Of a stretch of DNA of 64,000 nucleotides, positions 33,565 to 54,130 are shown in pieces. The notes beneath the pieces are model-generated. The model ran no database searches. It saw nothing but the letters and a program-made list of their open reading frames with translations, and had not been told where the DNA came from. Location of the stretch: contig JASANH010000457.1 in NCBI GenBank assembly GCA_030248295.1, positions 124,001 to 188,000 of the forward strand, read 5' to 3'. The stretch is from Mesodorylaimus sp. YZB2_4 (Eukaryota; Nematoda; Enoplea; Dorylaimida; Dorylaimidae). The translations under genes were made by a program, and so were the position numbers. Position 1 is the stretch's first letter. Each line of letters opens with the position of its first letter.

Positions 33565-35665
33565 TCAAATTTTGTTTTAGCGAAGGCTAGGACACAATGC
33601 TGCTGTAGTGTACAGTGTTATTAAATAAGTGTATGCGACACCTGGCTGACCCGGCCGATTGGGTGGACTATGAAGACACCAATCAGCGGCAACAAAAAGT
33701 AAGGAAACAGGGTTTTAGCAAAAGAGAAGCTGCTACAGTAGAAGTGCTGGCCAAGAGTCCCGTCGCATCAGTGTCATGATCACAGTTCGCTTAATAGGAA
33801 GAGAGCCTTGATTCGCTTTTTCAGTGCCAATCATGCCTGCGACGAGAGGCCAGAAAAATTGGATCCTGGTTTCTAGCCAAGATTGGAAATTGGATCCTGG
33901 TTTCAAGCCCATCGTTGCGAAGAGGCTGTAGGCATCGGCACACCATGGTGCTCTAACATGCGATAAGGAGACGCCACACGCATAGCAATTATCGTTGGTC
34001 AAATACAGTGTCAAATGGTTCCGAGGAGTCTCCCAATCCCTCTTCAAGTCTACAGTAGATCTCCTACAGTCAGGTCTGGGCATCATGTCATGCCCAGACC
34101 TGACTGCCACGCACGAGCCCAGCACTCGCAGACTTTAACGAAAATAATCGTAGAGGGTCGTTATGATCGTTCAGCGGCAACTCAATTTCTTATCAGTTCA
34201 CCGCGATGAACACTTCTTCTGATGTAGTTACGAGCAATACAATAGAACGTTACCTACCTGTAAACTACTGCAAGCAAATTTCGCAGTTGAGACAGCGAGA
34301 ACACAACTCAGACCATATTGAAATGCAGGAGATACCCAAGAACGCCTTCTGTCAAGTTCCAGCTAGTACTTCAGCTAGCCACGAGGTCAGGAATGAGGTC
34401 AAACGCGCACGGACACACGACTCTGTGCCACAAGGCAGTGAGCGGTTGTGTAAATGAACAGAACATTTTTCCACTACTCGACGTGTAACCAGCGCATCGA
34501 GGAGGTCATAATCCATCCTCCTCCAACCGCTCAAGAATGCTGGTTACAAGGGAAAGCGAGAGATGGGAGGCAATACTCTCCCCAGCAAGGATGCATGAAA
34601 CTATTCAGTTTGATGCTTAGCGGTCTTTCAGTCCGTCTGGAAAATAATCTTTCTCGCAGGTTTTTGTCTCAAAAACTTCGATCCCTCATATCTCTAACCG
34701 CCTGAGCGAGGTGTTTACATACGTTGTTTGTCATCGCAGGGTTGGTCGTTTTCATTTAGCTACTGACCCCATCGCTAGAAGCAGCTGAAACCTTACAGAG
34801 TGCATTAAATGACCAATCATCGGTGCACAGCCCAAGCTTGAGTTCCACACACCAACAGCACTACTTACGCTAGTTTTGGTAACGACAGAATTGCTGACCC
34901 TTGACGCCACTCGACTCGAACGAACTCAGACTAGACTGCACCACCGAACTGCTTTGAAATGATAAACCTGAAGTCGGATGAAAACTGAATTTGACAACTA
35001 TTCATAGGTGGTTTTATACGGCTGCCACCTTCTATCGATGGCCAGTCAGAGCAAGTTTTAGGCGGTTTTAGGGGTGGCATCAATCCGGACTTTGGACAAG
35101 TTTTGACAGACATACACTAAAAACGCCAGCCGATTTCGCGCAAAATGGAAGTTTACCGTTTGGTCTTGAATGTTTGAAAAATGTTACCTCATGTGTGCCA
35201 AGTGCACACCAAGGCTTTCGCTAGCCGCAAGGCACGATTACACAAGACACGGCAATTCGCTATTGACGCCAATCGTTGCTGATCACTTGACGCCGATTGA
35301 TGTGTACAAATATGGAATGCCTACCACATGCGACTCCCTCGAACTAGATTCCGCCAGTTACGTAAAACCATGATTACGTGCACGTCTGCGCCTGAGGATT
35401 GTGGATTGGCTCACTCGTTGTCAGTTTGAAGACTAGAAACAAGTTCTCCACGGATTGAATGGCTGACTCTGGTACAGTCTTTCAGGTTGCAACACATTGC
35501 CTAACCGAAATCGAATTTCGCCAAACTGACCATCACAGTCATGAGACCCAACCGTAACTAGGTGACCAAAATATGACTTCGATGTGCAAACAAATATACT
35601 CTTCAGTTCACACCAGTAATAAATCAGTTTCTTCTCTTCAAAACAAAAAAGTTAGTGAATTCGAA
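33565..35665. other. Intergenic between tRNA and ABCC gene
   Basis: No supported gene. A 21-bp direct repeat (attggatcctggtttc plus flanks) occurs near 33857 and 33891. A perfect hairpin is at 34067-34106. The 83-codon plus frame at 34206-34457 starts with ATG but has no recognisable feature. Confidence 0.4.
34067..34106. repeat. Perfect 17-bp inverted repeat with 6-base loop
   Basis: Arm 34067-34083 is cagtcaggtctgggcat; arm 34090-34106 is its exact complement; loop catgtc. Too short for a typical animal miRNA precursor. May be the centre of a larger decayed fold-back. Confidence 0.8.
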
Positions 35666-45023
<9,358 letters not shown>

Positions 45024-46763
45024 CCTGTCCAAGCTCGACTCCTCAGTTGACACTCTATTCTAGTCGAACATTCATTGACAAAGGAGAGAGCGAGTGACAA
45101 CGATTTTAAACTACCTTCAACGGCCAGAAATTATACTGAAAAAGGCACGTGACTGGAAGTAATGCACTGAAAATGCACGCAACGAAGTCCCACGTCGAGC
45201 CTGCAGTGCAAGTTGTGTGCTAGCTGGTACTGTGTAGTTGATTGGAACGCAGGTGATTGCCCTTCCGGCGACTAGGCAATTGTTTTTATTAAAAGTTGTT
45301 ATTTCCACATGACAAGTAGATGATAAGCAGTAAGTGGGCAGAGTGAGTTTGCACAGTCCCGTGACAATCAAGTGGGAAGCTTGCAGGGTTTGTTGCTGAT
45401 AAGGTTTCATCAAGGCGGTTAAAAAAAGGGATAAAATCTACTTACGTAGGATGCTGAGCGTCGTTCCCACGGGCATCTAATTCGTTCATTTCCGGTGCAC
45501 ATACGAGCAGTCTGTCACACTTTTGAGGATAACGCCCATCTCAAAACTAGTTTTCCTCACAATGACGCTCAAACACTTTTTCATACGTGCACCTATTATA
45601 ATGAGCAAGTTTCAGAAAACTTTTAGATTGGCAGGCAGTGTCAGAGATCGTTTTGGGCGGTGCCCCTTCATATGATCGCATTTTATGTTAAGTGATGACG
45701 AAGGCATGGAGGCACACGGAGCGAAAGCATGAACTTTTGTGATTGCAATGCACTGCACTCAAAGTATCTTCGTTGCAAAACAGCGCTTGCAGCAGACAAA
45801 GCGTTTCCGGTTAGCTGACCATCGTTTCTATAGCTGTGGGCGCGCAGAGCGAAGCTATCGACTTGTTACGCGCACCTTTACGGGAACCTGTATGAACTTC
45901 ATGAGGTTTCAGAAGAAAATGTCGGCTGTGTCAAGCTACAGCCATCATTTTCCTTCTGAAACTTTGTAAAGACTGTAGCTTCGATCTAATGACCGATAAT
46001 GAAACCACTCGTTCGTTTCGATTTAGTGGTTTCCGTTTTCATTGGCTGAAGAATTTTCCTGATGCCCCACATGTACATCACAAATACTGTGCCTGTGAGG
46101 TTCCTTTTACGCATGGATGCCAATATGTATGAACACCAGACACAAATCGCTGAGTGCTAGACCCGTACCCCTCATGCGTGTGTGCGCAGCGGAGCCTTAA
46201 AAAAAGCGTCGTTCCAACGGGCACCATTATGAATCATTTTCGGAAGTTGTTGATCAAGACTACTGTATTTCTAATGCGTACAGGACTCGTATGCCAGATA
46301 AGTGCTTGGAATCTTTCAAAGTTGCGTCAAATTTTTTTTCGCATCACATTTAGACCGACGTCTTGCCCTGCTTACAAGTCAGGACAGGGTTCCCGCGAAC
46401 TGTCCTTACCTATGTAATCTTCAACTCCCGCCTCCAGCAAGTCAAGTCTGACTGAAAGGAGACAGGTAAGGCATGATGGAAGGATAACAGCTTCACACAC
46501 GCCCAAGTCACCTTTATGCTATCCGCTTGAGCTTAGGGACAGAATGCAGATGCCCTGATCAAAGTCAGACATATTTCATTCGGGATATAACCAAACCAAG
46601 TTATAGAATACCACGTTTATTGTCATACGCACATACGAAGCTATCATATCCATATCGGTGAGTACCCTAGTAGATCAATCTATTGTTATTATGCTGCACC
46701 CACAGCACCACAGCTGTTTCGATTTTGGCTCGAATATTTCCAACATCACTGGCTTTTGTCCTA
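45024..46763. other. Intergenic with one hairpin
   Basis: No gene seen between the ABCC start and the 3' end of the CRAL-TRIO gene. A long hairpin at 45906-45962 is listed separately. Confidence 0.45.
45906..45962 (+). other. Long hairpin, possible small-RNA precursor
   Basis: Arm gtttcagaagaaaatg (45906-45921) pairs with cattttccttctgaaac (45946-45962) with one bulge. An inner stem ggctgt/acagcc (45924-45929 and 45938-45943) closes on an 8-base loop. The 57-base hairpin has the size and near-perfect pairing of a short pre-miRNA, on either strand. No homology to a known miRNA is recalled. It lies outside genes and recognised repeats. Confidence 0.4.
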
Positions 46764-49700
46764 TTAAGGGTATTCGATTTCAGCCACGTATTCTACTTTG
46801 ACATGAGATCGACCCGTGTGTGGATTGAAAAATTCCAGTGCGAAATCTCCCGCTTCCTTGCATACAATGAATCCTTCTTCGGGCAACTTGGGAGTAATAA
46901 GCGTCCAAAACGGAGTCAGACGAATCTTACGCCCATCTAAAACAGAGAAGGAATTCAGGGAGACAGGGAAAAGTTGAACAGTTTCCAATACATGGGTCCA
47001 TGGGTGCATATTTTGCAGCAAAGTCTACCGCTTACCTAAAACTGACATTACGTGTGAGCCTACAGTAGGCAGCAATTCGAATGTCTGCACAATATCCCTA
47101 TTGGCAGAACATTGGTAGAACTGTGCACGGGAAAGGTGTTTTATGTTGATCAAAAAGTGCGAGTAGAAGCACATAGTCAAAAATATATGGCCTAAGCGGG
47201 AATCGAACTCGCCCTAAAGGCTTGCAGGTGGAATGTAAAATACAGTGGCAAGGACAAAAGATTTGAAAGGGATACTTGATTCTTAGGACCCTGAAACCTT
47301 CAGCACAGATAACGATTACATACTGTAGTGTGGCTTGTTTGTACCCTAGCTTGAAATGCTCGGTTTTAAAAAATGATCGTCTTTTAAATAGACGAGCATT
47401 TTTTATTTGGTAGATTTGGGCTAAAATATAAAGTTCAAAATGCTTTCCATCGATGGGACGGCGCATATCTACGTAAAATCTCGCAGCGATGCCATAGATT
47501 TTGGAGCAGCAGACAATCGAATAGCGGCAAAGATACAGGTGAGATCAGACTCACTCTCAAGCGGGATTCTGTATGATTTGCTGAGGAAAGATGCTTAGAA
47601 TTTGAGACAACAACCAGCCCTAAGCGGAATCGAACCTCCGCGCCCAGGTTCATAGTCCTGGCTCTTATATCTCTGCAACCTGGCTCCGGTAAGGCTCAAT
47701 TCTTTATAAGTCTTTCTACGTATAAGTGCATCTATTATCTGCGTGCATAATCAGCTTCGGAGAAAGAGTTATCTGATGAGCTCAAAATGGTTCCATGCCG
47801 TTCTATACACAAAGATCCGGCCCGCTTTTACTTGGCCCCTACCAACTATTCCTGTTGTTTATTTCCGTTAGCCGTGCACTTTCCCGCTCGTAGCAGACAT
47901 CTTCGCACATTCTTGAAAGAGCGTTGCGCCGGCTGGGATTTGATCCCGCACAGCGCAAGCACCTTCGGATTTAAGTTCCGTCACCCTCTGAGCTAAACGG
48001 ATCTGACATCAACTTTGATTCGCTTTCGCTTATGTATGAGTTACGCACTATACAGTACATTCCTTCCATAAAAAACCTGCCCCTGAATCGATACCAGGCG
48101 CGCAGCCAGAGAGGGAGGTTCAGGGGACCATGGCCCGGGGTTAGAAGTCCAGACATCTTAAAAAATAGAGCATAATTGTGAAGCACTTATTGTGAGTATA
48201 GGCGAAGGCATAGAAATGCAGTAACACGATAAAGAGTCAGGCGATCGCTGTATTGTAAGCTTAGACAGCTGATGTTTTTTTAAATTCCGGTTTCAGCAGC
48301 GACGACAGCAGAGGGGGAGTTCGAAGATGATCTTCAAGATGCTGACTGGTTATAACTGAATGAGCCAGAGCATAGTATTCTGTAGTCAGCTGTATGGATT
48401 ATTAGTCAAATGTAGTTTTTGTTGAGGGTATATAGCTCAGGCTTGAAAACGTGTCCTGTAAAAAGCGATTTTAAAAAAATTTTGTTTTCGGCGTCCCAGC
48501 ACCCCCTCCCCGGCGGGCGCTTAGCGCTCCCAAGCATTCCAACTTCAACGGATTGTAAAATATCTTGCTTGGCCCCCCTAACGAGCCAGCCCTGGCGGCG
48601 CGCCTGGATACCACCTCCTTGAACCTAACCGCTTGATATTTCAAGCTGGCACCCTCGAAGCCGTCAGCAATTTCGTTGGCTCAAATGGATTCATCGCCAT
48701 TGAGGGGCGGCAACGGGTGTCTCCGGCCGACCGACCGATGGGGAAGAAACCAAATAAATTTTTGGAGGGCATATGCGAATATGCCTAGCTCTACTGAAAC
48801 GAGACAGCTGGAACCCCAATAGGATATGGCCCTCAATTGCTGCGTCGAGCGCACATTTCGGCCCTGGTGGGCTCTGCCCCCCCCCAGACCCCCCGAGGCT
48901 CAAATGGATTCATCGCCATTGGGAGGGTGTGCTCAGGGTGGTCTAACCCTCCCTTCCCTCTGAGCCCGCCCTCCGAAGAAACAGAATACTTAGCCGGCTG
49001 ATCCTTTTTTTCAATATTCACGAGCAGGAGACTACAGTAACCCTGTTTTAGTCGACACCAATTTAACTTATTTCATGGCATCGTCCAAAACCCCATCGTT
49101 TTTCGTTACCGGCCTCGTGGCCTGGTGGGTTAGGCGTCTGCCTCTCACGCCAGGTGCGTAGTTACGGGCGAGTGTTCGACTAGCGGGCCGGTAAATCATC
49201 ACGTGTCAAATGTGTCCCTCCACCCTCGAGTGCGCAAAAGCGTTTGGTGATGTGGTAAAACATGCACATGGTGCGCCAGTCTGAATCTGAATCTAAATTT
49301 TACAATGTCACGGCTAACAAAATAACTGCCCATGCGCACCGCGCGCGCGCGTTGGGGGGCGTTGTAAAAGAGTTCCAAGGATCCTGTGGCCACCCCCACT
49401 ATTGACTTTCCACTAACAGGGAACATTCTCGACTGTCTCTCGCAGATCAAAACGAAACTTTGCGTGAAAGTAGTTCACAGGCAGGGATGAATTTTGATGC
49501 TGATAATTTTTCCCAGTGTCCCCTGGTTGACCAGAAAATGACCAAATGCTCGACCACGGTAGGAGGAGAAAAAGCTAAAACAATTACGCCCCGCAGAAGA
49601 GTTGAACTCGAGGCGTCACCATGCGTAGGCGCGCGCTCTACCACTTCGACAACCCTGCGCGAACACGCGCGCAGAAAACTTGGGTAGTCGAAGTGAGTGC

Positions 49701-50950
49701 TCGAACATGTGGTCATTTTCTGGTCAAACAGGGGCCACCGGGAAAAATTATCATCATCAAAATTAATTCCTGCCTGCGTACTACTTTCATGCAAAGTTTC
49801 GTTTTGATTTGCGAGAGACAGTCGGGAATGTTCCCTCTAAGTTGCCAACATGGTCAGTTTGCACGGATGAAAGGATGTTTGAATGGGCCACCCAAAAATC
49901 CGCTTAATGCAATACATTCACACGACAGCAACTTTATAAAACTCACGTACCTTTGATCATGACGACAGTGAATTGTATTTCTCCGCTTGTTGTAAACTGC
50001 CAATAGAATTTGGATCCTGCCTTGGTCACGTGATACTTGACTTCCAGCACATTTCTCGCATCCACGTGTTCGGTGGTCATGGCCCGAATGAAATGCCTGG
50101 GAACAAACCAATCAGACTGCGCCACTGGATGAGGTACCATAGTGCACGACTCGGGATCCATATGCCATTCGACACCACCGATCAGCATTTTGGCCGAGGG
50201 TAATCGCTGATGACCACCGTAACGAACGGGCAGTACGGAGGCGTGAACGTACTTGAAAATATCTTCCCGATGCGATACGGTCACGAATTTTTGTTGGGTT
50301 GCTGGACGAAGGAACCGTTTTACGATGGCCAACACGACATTGAGCATTGTCGGGGCATTGATGATCAAAAGACGATGCAGCATATCGCAATAATAATCCT
50401 GCAACAAGCACAAGCACAGCATGAAGATCTTATAGATTGCCGAGTGCGGATTGGCGTAATGCAACAAATGAAATTGGTCAAAATCGAAGATCATGGTCAG
50501 CCCTGATTTCTGCCCAGTTTCTGCTTCGCATTCGAGCACTTGGCGTAGATTCCACTCGCAGATTACGAAATACAAGGACAGGAAGTCCCCGCACGCCATC
50601 ACTTTGGTCATAGCATGATAATCGACACCATTGAATCTTTGAAGAATAAGGATAGTATTATCGATCGGATTGATTCCATTCGGCGTGATACTAAATGAAA
50701 AAAATGGAGCGCATTTCTTCAAAATGGGATGAGAATGGAAATTATCCAAGAAGTTCGGATCGTCCAAATGGGCTATTTTTCGATTCTCGATGTATGCTCG
50801 AAATCTTTGCGAAGCTTCGGCCACATCGCCGTGCCATCCGTGAATCCATCGATGAATATTATAATCTGAGTTCAAATCTGGAGTCAGAACATCGGCCAGT
50901 TCGGATCGCAGTCGAGCCATATCACGAAGCTCGGATTCTGTGAAGATCAT
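46764..50950 (-). CDS. CRAL-TRIO/GOLD (SEC14-like) lipid-transfer protein, three exons
   Basis: Exons 50950-49947, 47097-47036 and 46936-46764 give 412 residues. Start is MIFTESELRDMA; upstream codons in frame are not protein-like. Residues 30-70 have the CRAL-TRIO-N pattern (DYNIHRWIHGWHGDVAEA). The lipid-binding domain follows (NTILILQRFNGVDYHAM, TMIFDFDQFHLLHYANP, LLIINAPTMLNVVLAIVKRF, VLPVRYGG). A C-terminal GOLD domain spans the three exons (FYWQFTTSGEIQFTVVMI, LTPFWTLI, GDFALEFFNPHTGRSHVKVE). SEC14-like proteins with GOLD bind phosphoinositides or other lipids at Golgi/endosome membranes; ligand unknown here. Intron 1 is about 2.85 kb, the longest in the window, and is filled with tRNA-like repeats and a fold-back element. 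Donor chosen is AC|GTGAGT, which alone keeps the frame. Confidence 0.88.
47185..47225 (-). repeat. tRNA-like 3'-half fragment
   Basis: On the minus strand GGGCGAGTTCGATTCCCGC followed by TTAGGCC resembles a T arm plus acceptor end. The same ending (GGTTCGATTCC GCTTAGGGC) occurs in the 47.6-kb repeat. No A box in front. Confidence 0.45.
47618..47692 (-). repeat. tRNA-like repeat
   Basis: Minus-strand CCAGG/CCTGG anticodon-like stem around an 8-base loop and a B box GAGGTTCGATTCC. The acceptor stem does not pair and the loop is one base too long, so it is a tRNA relic or SINE head rather than a working tRNA. Confidence 0.5.
47930..48004 (-). repeat. tRNA-Leu-like repeat
   Basis: Minus strand has TTTAGCTCAGAGGGTGACGG (A box), an anticodon-like CTTAAAT reading TAA, a long variable arm and GGGATCAAATCCC (B box). 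Stems are imperfect, so a pseudogene or SINE head. Confidence 0.5.
48060..48925. repeat. GC-rich repeat block with inverted and direct words
   Basis: CCAGGCGCGCAGCCAG near 48097 is inverted near 48583-48600 (GGCGGCGCGCCTGG). A 29-bp direct repeat, ggctcaaatggattcatcgc plus cattg.g, occurs near 48678 and 48898. C-rich runs lie between. It is probably one or two old elements within the CRAL-TRIO intron; ends not resolved. Confidence 0.35.
49108..49262 (+). repeat. tRNA-derived SINE
   Basis: Head GTGGCCTGGTGGGTTAGGCG then TCTGCC resembles an Arg-type tRNA A-box region; GGGCGAGTGTTCGACT is a B box. Body: AAATGTGTCCCTCCACCCTC then GAGTGCGC. Body words recur at 51.6 and 61.6 kb, defining a family. 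Confidence 0.6.
49417..49836. mobile_element. 420-bp fold-back element with a tRNA-like core
   Basis: Arms of about 150 bp are inverted copies: left cagggaacattctcgactgt, tctcgca.atcaaaacgaaa, tttttccc.gtg.cccctg; the right arm is the complement with roughly 85-90% identity. CTAA at 49413-49416 and 49837-49840 may be a target duplication. The centre (about 49590-49660) carries, on the minus strand, GTGGTAGAGCGC and GAGTTCAACTC, which match Pol III A and B boxes. No coding frame. It lies in the first intron of the CRAL-TRIO gene. Confidence 0.7.
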
Positions 50951-51529
50951 GATTGAAATGATAATATAACAGGAAAGCACGTTTCTCGAGAAGCCTTGCT
51001 GCCACTAGAACTACGCGCAACAATGAAGAGACTATGCTGGGACAGCGAGCAAGATGACTGCATCTGACAAGACACGGCCGGTGGGGAGGGAGGGGACGAT
51101 AAAACGGGATTTGCCACTTCTTCACGCCCCCCCCCCCCATCTTTTCCTGATCGCGCCACTTTTCCAGACGTCTTTCCCCCCTCCTTTGAAAAAGGTCCGT
51201 AAAATGGACCTAAGTTAGGCGTTGATGCTTAGGAATAGAACATTCAAGATCCTATTCTTCCACAACCATCTCTATGCCTAAGCCCTGGCATTGGTTGGTC
51301 GAGTTACGCAGTTTGGCGAGAGTTGCTGTTGTGATAGGACTAACAAGCAAGCAGAGCACGACATAACGATTTTAAAGGGCCTGCAAGGTTTGGCCAGGGA
51401 TAGGAATTTCTGTGTGGTTGATGCGCAAGTTAATTGGAAACAACAAACCGCAGTTGCGCTGTCATGATAGAACCGTGGTAGTGCGCATGATCAATTAGGA
51501 GAGTAGCCATACTGTAATTCCTTGCTGTC
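50951..51529. other. CRAL-TRIO upstream region; C12 run
   Basis: No gene. 51127-51138 is a C run. Next to it is a ggagggaggggac purine tract. Confidence 0.45.
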
Positions 51530-51722
51530 TTGTTATCTCGGCAGCTGCGCATTTTGGGCGAGTGTTCGATTCGGGGCCTGGCAAATCAACTTTTGTGCAA
51601 ATGTCCCCAGACCCTCTACTGCGCTGTTATAACCTGTTTTCTTTGGGAATATACACACCCGCCACGTTGCCGAATAGTGCCACGTGTACATTCCGAAAGA
51701 AAAGAGATAGGTAACGTGGTCG
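51530..51722 (+). repeat. tRNA-derived SINE, second copy
   Basis: GGGCGAGTGTTCGATTCGGG (B box), GGCAAATCAACTTTTGTGCA, ACCCTCTACTGCGC, then AACCTGTTTTCTTTGGGAAT and ATACACACC. The last block is inverted at its end (GTGTACATTCCGAAAGAAAA), so the tail is itself a small fold-back. The A-box half is eroded. Confidence 0.6.
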
Positions 51723-52822
51723 ATGATGAATGGATCGAGCAGAAACAGCAGAATGTAGCTCTGTTTAAATGAACATTTGAGGAGAACAAGAAGACATACC
51801 AGAGTGATTTGCTGACAAGTGGTCATGACTTGTTTCTGGTCAGGGCTCTCTAGTCAGTTGCTGAGGTGTAACCAAGCCGGGTAGGCGTAGGAGGGAGATG
51901 GCCAACCGAAGTCAGCGGGACAAAAACTCCAGGTGGAGCAGGTAAGTCTTGCGACTGTACCTACGGCTGAAACATCAACCCCAAAGGCTGCCGTCTCCCA
52001 GCCAGGCTAGAGTATCGATTACTCTCTCCCATTCGCCATGGGCTACCAGGCACGAGGGACGGAGTGCGGACCATGAAAAAAGGGTTGCACCCACCCAGGA
52101 ACAAAGTGTCAGTGACGAAGAATTAGCGGAGTCCACTCTCTCAGCACATCCATCATGAAAATCCTGCGGAAATTAAAACCAGGGTACAATGGTCCTGCCG
52201 CACCAGAGAGTCCTCATTCCTCACGACATTGCTTGATGCGTGCAAGATCGCTGTAGTCCTGCATTGATCATACAGATTGTTCCTGAAACGGATTTCCTGT
52301 GATAATAATAGCGTGGCGCAGCAACTTCCATATATAAGGCTGATGGCCTGCCAAAAAGGTTGCCGTTCACCTATTGCATATAAAACTCATCGTCAGTTTT
52401 CAGCTTTCATCTTTCGAAAAGAAATGTAAGCTGGGCAAAACGGTCAACGAGATGATCCTTTTTCGAGTTTCGAAAAAGCAATCGATCCAAGTCAAGAGAA
52501 CTTGGCCAAACCGAAAAAAGACGGCTGTTTATCAGCATAATTTTTTGAAAATGCTGCTCCTCGGTAATCATCCGAGTAAAATGTCCATGAATCCGCGGTC
52601 AGATGGTAAGAGTTGACCCCATCGCAGGAATCAAATCTGGTCGCTCTCTTTCGAACAAAAGTTACCCTACGTTTCACAGATTCGCACGCACCAACAAACA
52701 CTCTCGCAGATTCCGTCTACACTGCCTCTTTACACTGCACAGCTATGCGCCGCAAGCGCACGCTCAGCTAGCCCGATTTTCCGCATTCTCCGTTTCGATA
52801 AAGCGACTGATCAGTTGCCAAC
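51723..52822. other. No gene supported
   Basis: Upstream of the membrane-protein gene. Short frames at 51949-52158 and 52374-52616 have no protein-like pattern or splice links. Confidence 0.4.
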
Positions 52823-53563
52823 ATGCAGTTCCTGCTTGTCCTATTGTTACTTGAATTTATTTGGCCACATTTAGTGAGATTTTGCATCACGAAACTTCGA
52901 TGTCGAGAATATACGCTTCTATTTTGTTTAATGGTTTTCGTCGCGTTGTATTTTGTGAAAGCGTCATCAATAATCGACGTGGTGTTTGACGCTCGCGAAT
53001 GTCTTCGACAAAGCGAGTTGTGCTCGCAAACAAATATTACGAAGTTCTCTCGGCGGACCGGTATCATATTAAATACAGTGGCCTTGATGATTTTGGGATT
53101 GACCAAACTCCCTCTGCTTAATTATTATATTCGGATAATAAAACAGTTGCCGTCAGCGTATGTGCATCTGATGGGCATTTCGGGACTGCTCCTTGTAAAA
53201 GAAGATCCAGGATCAACCGCTTTCTTCCCAGCTGCGACCTTTGGTTGTTGCATGATTGTTCTTTCCTTGGCGTCTCTGCTTGATTTCGACGGTGGTTTTA
53301 CCCATCCGCTAATCCTCCATGGCACCGAGGTCAGCTATCGAATAAAGAATACGACTCTAGACGTTTCGATTAATTTCGAAAAAGCTACAATCGAGTCAGT
53401 GCAAGGCATTTTCTACGAGTACGACGATGGAGTGGAACGCGACGTTGTCGAGTTCAGCGACTTACCAACTTGGGTTTTGGAGGAAATGGAATGGGATATC
53501 ATGGAGTCGATATATCCAGATATGATGACTGACAGTAGTGATTCTGATATTAGTACCTATTGA
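52823..53563 (+). CDS. Unrecognised multi-pass membrane protein, intronless
   Basis: A 246-residue frame from ATG. Four to five hydrophobic segments: residues 1-17 (MQFLLVLLLLEFIWPHL), about 30-48 (LLFCLMVFVALYFVK), about 85-100 (ILNTVALMILGLTKLP), then ISGLLLV and CCMIVLSLASLL. An NIT sequon and Cys-containing loop lie between segments 2 and 3. The C-terminal third is soluble and very acidic, ending in DMMTDSSDSDISTY. It does not match a family I know. The frame's hydrophobic pattern and good ATG context argue for a gene. It could also be a retrocopy, as it lacks introns. Confidence 0.6.
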   Translation: MQFLLVLLLLEFIWPHLVRFCITKLRCREYTLLFCLMVFVALYFVKASSIIDVVFDARECLRQSELCSQTNITKFSRRTGIILNTVALMILGLTKLPLLNYYIRIIKQLPSAYVHLMGISGLLLVKEDPGSTAFFPAATFGCCMIVLSLASLLDFDGGFTHPLILHGTEVSYRIKNTTLDVSINFEKATIESVQGIFYEYDDGVERDVVEFSDLPTWVLEEMEWDIMESIYPDMMTDSSDSDISTY

Positions 53564-53751
53564 TATTTAGTTTACGTTTCAATCTTGGCATTTTCTTTTC
53601 TTTTTTGTGCAGAAAATGCACATGTTACCAATGTATGCTGTATATCAAACTAACTGTGGACGAAGGCTTTTGAATTTTGTCAAATATACACGATTATCCC
53701 TTCGCTGGTAAAAGTTGTGAGCTCATGGGGTGCAGCAGCAAGGGTCTAAAA

Positions 53752-54130
53752 GGTGCTTTTTATCGATATTTCCCGAGCGGATCAAAACTTCGTGAAATCC
53801 TATCGTAGGTGCAAGGGTACTTTTTTCCACATGCTAGGGTCAAAAATCATCTAAATCCATTAGACGGTGACCGAATGGCACCGAAAAAACCTTGCCGGGA
53901 AGTACGAATATTAGAGCCCGTTTGAATCGTGCTAAAAGATAATCTAATTCTCGCGGTTCTGCAAGAATACATTACGCGCCTAACGTTTTTGAAGAGTTCT
54001 TGAGGGAGGGTTTTCTGGCGCCATCTGAGCGCTGATGAATTTTTTACCCTAGCCTGCGGGGTTCCTGAAAACCCTACGACAGGACTTCGCAAAATTTTGC
54101 CCGGTCTGGGAAATATCCATCAAAAACACT
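53752..54130. mobile_element. MITE with long inverted ends, hAT-like target duplication
   Basis: Left end ggtgctttttatcgatattt, tcccgagcggatcaaaac matches the complement of the right end agtgtttttgatggatattt, tcccagaccgggcaaaa, and similarity continues for about 100 bp (TCGTAGG, GCTAGGGT). Flanks gTCTAAAa and aTCTAAAg give a diverged 8-bp duplication. TIR start GTGTT and 8-bp duplication fit the hAT group. No coding capacity. Confidence 0.55.

Noticed and set aside
34206-34457. 83-codon ATG frame upstream of the ABCC 3' end
   Set aside because: Short, no recognisable feature and no splice partner; length is within chance.
45739-45969. 76-codon ORF
   Set aside because: Spans the hairpin at 45906-45962 and has no protein-like pattern.
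47618-47692. Functional tRNA-Met/His-like gene
   Set aside because: Eight-base anticodon loop and unpaired acceptor ends.
47930-48004. Functional tRNA-Leu (TAA)
   Set aside because: Anticodon and acceptor stems do not pair well; better explained as a tRNA relic or SINE head.
49460-49794. Overlapping frames of 75, 111 and 115 codons
   Set aside because: They lie in the palindromic arms of the fold-back element, which mirror each other.
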